From: an uncultured Bacteroidales bacterium
GTDB lineage: Bacteria > Bacteroidota > Bacteroidia > Bacteroidales > P3
NCBI GenBank assembly: GCA_900317285.1
Contig: ONGA01000014.1
Coordinates: 1 to 56,716 of the forward strand
Length of the DNA: 56,716 nt
Direction: 5' to 3'
Below, piece after piece: positions 51,168 through 56,716 of the stretch. Every line of letters starts with the position of its first letter. The first letter of the stretch is position 1. The position numbers and the translations under genes are program-made. The notes beneath the pieces were generated by a model. That model searched no databases, was not told the origin of the DNA, and saw nothing but the letters and a program-made list of their open reading frames with translations.

Positions 51168-51199
51168 CAAAAGTAATACTATTTTTCATACTGGCAAAA
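51168..51199 (-). promoter_or_regulatory. Promoter of the receptor/ABC/GntR operon (TTTTG-N19-TACTTTTG)
   Basis: On the minus strand TTTTG (51199-51195) and TACTTTTG (51175-51168) are separated by 19 bases. The palindrome begins 5 bases downstream, and the receptor ATG about 60 bases downstream. Confidence 0.85.
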
Positions 51200-51338
51200 T
51201 TTTTTTTCAAAAAAAATTTTTCATGCCTCAAAAAAACGTCCATTTTTGTGCCTATAAAAAAATATTTAATGAATATATAATAAAAAACAGCCATTGCCGT
51301 TTTTTAGGGGATTGTTTAATTTTTATCGGATCAATATC

Positions 51339-52187
51339 ATGCAAGAAAAAATCAACAAGTACGACTACACCCCCGCGCTGAATTTCTTCCGCCGCTGGCG
51401 TAAATGGCTCATTATAGTGTTTGTGGCAGCAGCCATCATCTCTCTTGGCATCTCGCTGACCATCACCCCGTTGTACAAATCCACAGCCGTCATTTTCCCC
51501 TCCAACACCAACCGTCTGTCGAAAGCCATCATGGGCTTCCACTACAGCATGGACTTCATGGACTACGGCGGTGAACGCGACTGCGAGTATGCGCTCCAGA
51601 TTCTCAACTCCCGCACCCTCGAGGAAGCTGTCTGCGAGCGTTTCGACCTCGCCTCGGTCTACAAAATCCCCGCCGACCATCCTCATCTGAAATATGAACT
51701 CTCCAAACGCTACAACAGCCACATCAGCTTCAAGCGCACCGAGTTCATGGGCGTCCGCATCGCCGTCCTCGACAAAGACCCGCAACGCGCCGCCGATATC
51801 GCCAACTACATCGTCGCCAAATACGACACCCTCTGCCACGAGATCCACCATGAGCGCGCCGTCAACGCGGCTGAAATCATGGACGGCGTCTGCCGCTCCA
51901 TGGAGCGCGAAATCGACTCCCTCGCAGCCTCCAATGCCAACGCTGTCTGGAAAGACAAGCTCATCGCCGACCGTTGCAAGGAGCTCGCCAACCTTCAGAC
52001 CCGTGCCTCCGAGACCCGTGTCGACAAGGACCAGTCCATCTCCTATAAATACAGTGTCGACGAGGCCATCCCCTCCGACAAGAAAGCCTTCCCCAAGCGC
52101 TCCCTCATCGTCATGGCTGGCAGCTTCGGCACCCTCGTGGTATTCATCTTCGGCCTGCTGATTTTCGCCAAGAAAGAAGAAGAATAA
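51339..52187 (+). CDS. Wzz-like chain-length determinant protein
   Basis: The 282-residue protein has two membrane segments, near 30-50 (WLIIVFVAAAIISLGISLTI) and 258-278 (LIVMAGSFGTLVVFIFGLLIF), with a periplasmic coiled middle, the Wzz topology. PLYKSTAVIFP and DPQRAADIANYIV are typical of the family. It probably controls the length of a surface polysaccharide. The downstream gene is an O-antigen ligase-like protein, which agrees. ATG at 51339 (MQEKINKYDY) gives the normal short N-terminus. Confidence 0.9.
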   Translation: MQEKINKYDYTPALNFFRRWRKWLIIVFVAAAIISLGISLTITPLYKSTAVIFPSNTNRLSKAIMGFHYSMDFMDYGGERDCEYALQILNSRTLEEAVCERFDLASVYKIPADHPHLKYELSKRYNSHISFKRTEFMGVRIAVLDKDPQRAADIANYIVAKYDTLCHEIHHERAVNAAEIMDGVCRSMEREIDSLAASNANAVWKDKLIADRCKELANLQTRASETRVDKDQSISYKYSVDEAIPSDKKAFPKRSLIVMAGSFGTLVVFIFGLLIFAKKEEE

Positions 52188-52206
52188 TCTCCGGATTTCC
52201 AACATC

Positions 52207-53697
52207 TTGAATCTCCAGTTCATAAAAAAGCACAAGGGTCTCCTCGCCTCCCTCGGCGTCTCCCTGATTTTCCTCCTCGCCGCTGCCTGGCAGTTGTACT
52301 TCGAGGAGGAGTACACCCTCGCACTCATCCCCCTGGGGCTCCTCTTCCTCTGGTTCCTCATCCAGCGCTTCGACACCATGCTCCTCTGCATGGCGCTCTG
52401 CACCCCCTTCTCCATCAACATGGACGTCACCCACGAGCTCACCCTCACCGTGCCCACCGAGCCCCTGATGATTCTCTTCACCGCACTCTTTTTCTTCCGC
52501 GTCCTCGTGGCACGCAACTACGACCGTAACATCATCAAGCACCCGGTATCCGTACTCATCATCGTCTCCATCGCCTGGATGCTCATCACCTCCCTCTTCT
52601 CCCAAATCCCCCTCGCTTCCCTCAAGCACACTGCCGCCCGCATCTGGTTCGTCGTCCCCTTCTACTTCGCCTGCGTGCCCTTCTTCAAGGACCGCCGCAT
52701 GATTCGCAAGTTCATCTACTGCTATGCCGTCGGTCTCGCCGTCGTGGTCGTCATCGCCACCCTCAAGACCATCGGCAACTACAGCGACCTCCAGACCGTC
52801 CACCGCGTCATGCAGCCCTTCTACAACGACCATACCGCCTACGGCTGCGTCCTCTCCCTCTTCCTTCCCATCGTCCTCTATTTCCTCTTCAGCAGCGAAA
52901 GCCGCCGCTTCCGTCGCATCCTCCCCACCCTCTTCTTCCTGCTCTTCTGCATCGGCATCGTCTTCTCCTACTGCCGTGCCGCATGGCTCAGCCTCGTCGG
53001 CGCCCTCGGCATGTACATCCTCATACGCTCCGGCATGAAGATGAAATGGATGCTCGTGCTCATCGGCGTGGGTGTCGTCGCCTTCTTCTCCTACCAAGGC
53101 GACCTCCTCTACCGCATGGGCAAGAACAAGCAAGACTCCAGCTTCACCATCTCCGAGCAGATACAGTCCATCTCCAACATCTCCACCGACGCCTCCAACC
53201 TCGAGCGCCTCAACCGCTGGGCTTCGGCCATACGCATGTGGGACGAACACAAACTCCTCGGTTGCGGCCCCGGCACCTACCAGTTCCTCTACGCCAGCTA
53301 CCAGCGCAGTTGGCAGCTCTCCACCATCAGCACCAACGCAGGCAACCTCGGCAACGCCCACAGCGAATACATCGGTCCGCTCACCGAGCAGGGCATCCCG
53401 GGTGCCATAATCGTCATCACCCTCTTCCTCACCATCTTTGCCACCGGCGTGCGCGTCTACCGCACCGCCGAAGACCCACATGTGGCACGACTGGCGCTCG
53501 CCCTCACCCTCTCGCTGCTCACCTACTTCATCCACGGCATCTTCAACAACTTCCTCGACACCGACAAGCTCTCCGTACCCTTCTGGGCCTTCTCTGCCGC
53601 CATCATCGCCCTCGACATCTACTCCGAGAAAAAAGATGCGGAACCAACCCCCGAAACAACGCCGTCAAAGCCCGACGGCACTCCCTCAGGTTCTTGA
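52207..53697 (+). CDS. O-antigen ligase/polymerase (Wzy_C) membrane protein
   Basis: The 496-residue protein has about 12 hydrophobic segments, a long periplasmic loop (GCGPGTYQFLY...NAHSEYIGPLTEQGIPGAIIV, with the H-x-x-Y...E-x-GIPG pattern of Wzy_C) and a short proline-rich tail. It would join or polymerise polysaccharide units at the periplasmic face. No ATG fits; TTG at 52207 (MNLQFIKKHKG) is the likely start. It follows the Wzz-like gene by 19 bp. Confidence 0.9.
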   Translation: MNLQFIKKHKGLLASLGVSLIFLLAAAWQLYFEEEYTLALIPLGLLFLWFLIQRFDTMLLCMALCTPFSINMDVTHELTLTVPTEPLMILFTALFFFRVLVARNYDRNIIKHPVSVLIIVSIAWMLITSLFSQIPLASLKHTAARIWFVVPFYFACVPFFKDRRMIRKFIYCYAVGLAVVVVIATLKTIGNYSDLQTVHRVMQPFYNDHTAYGCVLSLFLPIVLYFLFSSESRRFRRILPTLFFLLFCIGIVFSYCRAAWLSLVGALGMYILIRSGMKMKWMLVLIGVGVVAFFSYQGDLLYRMGKNKQDSSFTISEQIQSISNISTDASNLERLNRWASAIRMWDEHKLLGCGPGTYQFLYASYQRSWQLSTISTNAGNLGNAHSEYIGPLTEQGIPGAIIVITLFLTIFATGVRVYRTAEDPHVARLALALTLSLLTYFIHGIFNNFLDTDKLSVPFWAFSAAIIALDIYSEKKDAEPTPETTPSKPDGTPSGS

Positions 53698-53731
53698 GCT
53701 TCAACAGCAAATCAAAATCTAAAGAAACCGG

Positions 53732-55513
53732 TCACTCGTCGCTTGTGTCCGAAATAAAACGGCGGTAGGCGCTGAACGTGTTGGCACGCGACAGGAATCC
53801 GAGGTAACGACCCTCGTCGTCGATGACCACCAGGTTGTAGCGGTCTCCAATGCGGAACTTCTCCACCACATCGGGCAGGCTGTCGCTGCTGCGCACCACG
53901 TCGCCTTCGCTCAGCGGATGCATCAGCTCGTCAACCGTCACGGTATCATAAAGATCCGGCCTGAAAATAATCTTGCGCACATCGTCCAGGGCCACAAGGC
54001 CGATAAACTTGTCGTCGTCGCTCAACACCGGGAACAAGTTGCGCCGCGACGACTGGATGACATCCACCAGGTCGCGCAGCAGATAGCCACTGCGCACGAT
54101 AACGAAGTTATTCTCTATCAATCTGTTCATATCCATCAGGTGCCACGCCGACGCGTCCTTGTCGTGCGTCAGCAGGTCGCCCTGCGCCGCCAGTTTGCGG
54201 GCGTAGATGGAATGGCGCTCGAAGGGGTTCACGCACAGGTAGGTCACCGCCGACGCCGCCATCAATGGCACCAGCAGCTGGTAGCCGCCCGTGATGTCGG
54301 CAATGAGGAACGTCGCCATGAACGGAGCATGCATCACACCCGTCATCACTGCCGCCATGCCCACCAGCGCGAAGTTGGCGCTGTCCTGAGGCGGAAGCCC
54401 TAACTGGTTGCAGACCATAGCAATGAAATAGCCCGACAGACCGCCCAGAATCAACGATGGACCGAAAGTGCCGCCCACGCCGCCGCTGCCTATCGTCGTC
54501 GCCGTCGCCACGGCCTTCAGCACTATCAGCGCGAATAGCACCCCCAGCGTGATGAGCGCATTGCCCGACCACGACTGGTATATGGTATTGGAAAACAGGC
54601 TCGTGGCATCACCCTTCAGCAACTCCGACAGCATGCCGTAGCCCTCGCCGTACAGCGGCGGGAAGAGGTAGATGAGCAGCCCCAGCGTCACGCCGCCAGT
54701 CACCAGCTTCACCCACGGGTTCTTCATCTTCGCAAAGAGTCCCTCCACCCTGTCGGTAGTGCGCAGGAAATAGACCGACACCAGTGCGCAGAACACGCCA
54801 AGCATCACATAGTATGGCAGTTGAGACAACCCGAAGGGGTGCGTCACCTCGAAGTGGAACTGCACCTCCGTGCCCATCAGGAAATAGGTCACCGAGGCCG
54901 CCGTCAGCGCCGACAGCAGCAGCGGCAGCGCCGTGGTGGCCGTGAGGTCGAACAGAAACACCTCGAGCACAAACATGATACCCGCGAAGGGGGCCTTGAA
55001 GATACCCGCTATGGCACCCGCGGCACCGCACCCCAGCAGGATGCGTACCGACTTGGGACTCAGCCTGAACCACCGCCCGATATTCGAGCCGATTGCAGAA
55101 CCCGTCGACGCTATCGGCGCCTCAAGTCCCACACTGCCGCCAAACGCCACAGTCAGCGTCGACGCTATCAGCGAGCTGTACATATTCTTCGCCGGCAGCT
55201 TCGACCCCTTGCGGCTGATGGCCAGCAGCACCGACGGCAGCCCGTGGCCGATGTCGCCCCGCACCATGAACCTCACAAACAGCACCGTGAGCAAAATGCC
55301 CACCATCGGGAACACCAGCATCATCACATTGCCGCCCCACGGTGTCAGCGCGCCGAAGCGCATCACTGTCCGCCCCGCATAGAACACCAGGTTCTTCAGC
55401 ACCACGGCAGCCAAGCCCGACAGCAGACCCACCGCCACAGACAGCAGCAGAACCACCGCGTTCTCGCTCAGGTAACGCAGGCGCCAACGGTGTATTTTAC
55501 GGTACAGACCCAT
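53732..55513 (-). CDS. ClC-family chloride channel/transporter with CBS domains
   Basis: The 593-residue protein has the ClC membrane part with GHGLPSVLLAI, GGSVGLEAPIA (G-x-x-G-x-E-x-P with the gating glutamate; alanine in place of the usual glycine) and GSGGVGGTFGPSLILG. C-terminal CBS domains (about 470-590) include LFPVLSDDDKFIGLVALDDV and YNLVVIDDEGRYLGFLSR. It moves chloride, or another halide or anion, across the inner membrane, and may be regulated by nucleotide binding at CBS. It is convergent with the ligase gene, 34 bp apart. Confidence 0.92.
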   Translation of the reverse strand: MGLYRKIHRWRLRYLSENAVVLLLSVAVGLLSGLAAVVLKNLVFYAGRTVMRFGALTPWGGNVMMLVFPMVGILLTVLFVRFMVRGDIGHGLPSVLLAISRKGSKLPAKNMYSSLIASTLTVAFGGSVGLEAPIASTGSAIGSNIGRWFRLSPKSVRILLGCGAAGAIAGIFKAPFAGIMFVLEVFLFDLTATTALPLLLSALTAASVTYFLMGTEVQFHFEVTHPFGLSQLPYYVMLGVFCALVSVYFLRTTDRVEGLFAKMKNPWVKLVTGGVTLGLLIYLFPPLYGEGYGMLSELLKGDATSLFSNTIYQSWSGNALITLGVLFALIVLKAVATATTIGSGGVGGTFGPSLILGGLSGYFIAMVCNQLGLPPQDSANFALVGMAAVMTGVMHAPFMATFLIADITGGYQLLVPLMAASAVTYLCVNPFERHSIYARKLAAQGDLLTHDKDASAWHLMDMNRLIENNFVIVRSGYLLRDLVDVIQSSRRNLFPVLSDDDKFIGLVALDDVRKIIFRPDLYDTVTVDELMHPLSEGDVVRSSDSLPDVVEKFRIGDRYNLVVIDDEGRYLGFLSRANTFSAYRRFISDTSDE

Positions 55514-55537
55514 CTTTTTTCAAAAAAAAATCGACTG

Positions 55538-55545
55538 CAAAGATA
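55538..55545 (-). promoter_or_regulatory. -7 box for the ClC gene
   Basis: TATCTTTG on the minus strand lies 25 bp before the ClC start, in the divergent gap with the OmpA-like gene. -33 is not clear. Confidence 0.55.
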
Positions 55546-55595
55546 CGAAAAATTATCCATCCGCGTTATCCCTTTATAAAAAAATAACATTTATT

Positions 55596-56612
55596 ATGAT
55601 TAAGAAATACCTCCTCGCCGGCGCCATCGCCGCCATCGCCTTCTCCTCCTGTGTCTCCCTCAGCGAGCACGAGAACCTCCAGGCAAAATACGACCAGCAA
55701 TCCAAACAGTACCAGCTCACCCGTCAGGAACTCGACGAAATCAAGGAAGAAAACGCCGCACTCACTCGGCAGAACAACTCCCTCACCGCCGACTACTCCG
55801 ACCTCGCGGCCGCCAAGAACCGCTGCGACGGCACCGTCGACAGCCTCAACCGCCGCATCGAGAACCTCCGCCACCACTACGACACCACCATGGAGAACTA
55901 CATGCAGGAAGTGGCCGGCAAAAACCGCGACCTCAACCGCGCACAGAACCTCCTCTCCGCACGCACCAAAGAACTCAACCAGAAAGAAGCCGAGCTCCAG
56001 ACCAAGCAGGAACAGCTCCAGCAACAGCAGGAGACCTTCCAGCTCCAGCGCAGCGAGCTCATAGCCAAGCAGAAAGAACTCGAGGCACAGGAAGCCGCCA
56101 CCCGCGCCAAACTCCAGGCCAAAGAGCGTGAGCTCGAAGCCATCCGCAGCTCCGTCACCAAGGCGCTCCTCGGCTTCGCCGACAAAGGCCTCAACGTCGA
56201 GACCAAAGACGGCAAAGTCTACGTCTCCATGGACAACAAGCTCATGTTCGCCTCCGCCTCCTGGACCGTCTCCAAAGAAGGCTCCAACGCCATCAAGGAA
56301 CTCGCCAAAGTCCTCGAATCCGACACCACCCTCAACATCATGGTCGAAGGACACACCGACAACGACGCCTACCGCGGCTCCACCGCCGTCAAGGACAACT
56401 GGGATCTCTCCGTCATGCGCGCCACCTCCATCGTCAAGCTCCTCCTCCAGCACGGTCCCTCCATCAACCCCGCTCGCATCGAAGCCTGCGGCCACGGCGA
56501 GTTCGCACCCAAAGTCGCCAACGACACCCCCGCCCACAAAGCCATGAACCGCCGCACCGAGATCATCCTCACCCCCAACATCGAAGGCCTCCTCGAGCAG
56601 CTCAACCAGTAA
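55596..56612 (+). CDS. OmpA-family peptidoglycan-binding lipoprotein with coiled coil
   Basis: The 338-residue protein has a lipoprotein signal (AFSSC; cysteine near residue 19). Residues about 30-190 form a long glutamine- and glutamate-rich coiled coil (TKQEQLQQQQETFQLQRSE type). The C-terminal OmpA domain (about 200-330) has GHTDND and NRRTEIILTPN, which bind meso-DAP peptidoglycan. It probably links the outer membrane to the cell wall. A terminator follows 28 bp after the stop. Confidence 0.92.
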   Translation: MIKKYLLAGAIAAIAFSSCVSLSEHENLQAKYDQQSKQYQLTRQELDEIKEENAALTRQNNSLTADYSDLAAAKNRCDGTVDSLNRRIENLRHHYDTTMENYMQEVAGKNRDLNRAQNLLSARTKELNQKEAELQTKQEQLQQQQETFQLQRSELIAKQKELEAQEAATRAKLQAKERELEAIRSSVTKALLGFADKGLNVETKDGKVYVSMDNKLMFASASWTVSKEGSNAIKELAKVLESDTTLNIMVEGHTDNDAYRGSTAVKDNWDLSVMRATSIVKLLLQHGPSINPARIEACGHGEFAPKVANDTPAHKAMNRRTEIILTPNIEGLLEQLNQ

Positions 56613-56639
56613 GCGATACCCCTCCGAAAAAAAAATCAA

Positions 56640-56670
56640 AACCCTGGGCACAATATCCGCGCCCAGGGTT
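56640..56670 (+). terminator. Intrinsic terminator after the OmpA-family gene
   Basis: The 10-bp perfect arms AACCCTGGGC and GCCCAGGGTT enclose an 11-base loop, with T-rich sequence after. It lies 28 bp past the stop of the OmpA-family gene. Confidence 0.8.
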
Positions 56671-56685
56671 ATTGTTATACACATC

Positions 56686-56716
56686 AGTGACTGAGACAGG
56701 TGCCAGTCCCCGTCCC
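56686..56716. repeat. Possible edge of a REP-like or mobile repeat
   Basis: The window ends in a stretch GAGACAGGTGCCAGTCCCC followed by GTCCC. GGGACTGGCACC-type sequences are often palindromic REP elements near IS200-like transposases in other genomes. Only one arm is visible here, so it remains unproven. Confidence 0.3.

Overview
The window is a gene-dense stretch of a chromosome from a member of the Bacteroidota, most likely the order Bacteroidales. The evidence is the repeated promoter form TTTTG-N19-TAnnTTTG, the rpmG/DUF4295 pair, a glycine-lipid acyltransferase pair (GlsA/GlsB type), a long YidC with a periplasmic insert, a BspA-like leucine-rich-repeat protein with a C-terminal sorting-type domain, and many lipoproteins. 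Coding strands are rich in C-ending codons, which leaves very long open antisense frames. Genus cannot be decided from the sequence. No rRNA, tRNA, CRISPR array, intact transposase or prophage gene was seen.

Layout. 1-10461 is mostly minus strand: a PepSY-like secreted protein, purA, a small unknown protein, then a tightly packed ileS - M20 amidohydrolase - MATE - murB series. DUF4295 and rpmG follow (10645-11009). 11404-16047 is plus strand: pfkA, a flavodoxin lipoprotein, purH, mreB. 16114-20160 is one minus operon: glsA, glsB, engB, dacB. 20272-24253 is plus: cstA, a YD-repeat-like protein, a DUF4160/DUF2442 pair and a secreted protein. 24255-38778 is a long minus-strand accessory region: a Cas4-like nuclease domain, a LOG-family hydrolase, small membrane and secreted proteins, a WG-repeat protein, a split transketolase whose halves are separated by three genes, an NgoMIV-type restriction-modification pair, a secreted nuclease, a beta-CASP metallo-beta-lactamase-fold protein and an LRR protein. 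39111-44673 is plus: yidC, nhaD, an unknown membrane-anchored protein and a lipocalin-like lipoprotein. 44751-51108 is a seven-gene minus operon: outer-membrane receptor, YbjQ, ABC ATPase, two related membrane proteins, a lipoprotein and a GntR regulator. 51339-56612 holds a Wzz-like protein, an O-antigen ligase/polymerase, a ClC channel and an OmpA-family lipoprotein.

The most notable observations are: (1) a dispersed intergenic repeat of about 92 bp, present three times, each copy with three 11-bp units in helical phase and each upstream of a plus-strand promoter; (2) an 18-bp perfect palindrome at the predicted start site of the receptor/ABC operon, whose last gene is a GntR regulator, which predicts autoregulation; (3) short repeats that have entered coding sequence (MurB, a VWA protein, a nuclease-domain protein carrying a MITE-like element, a four-helix-bundle protein tail); (4) a relic of the LOG gene start left on the far side of a small gene that appears to have been inserted; (5) a transketolase C-terminal subunit fused to a zinc ribbon; and (6) a 19-bp perfect hairpin that overlaps a promoter -7 box.
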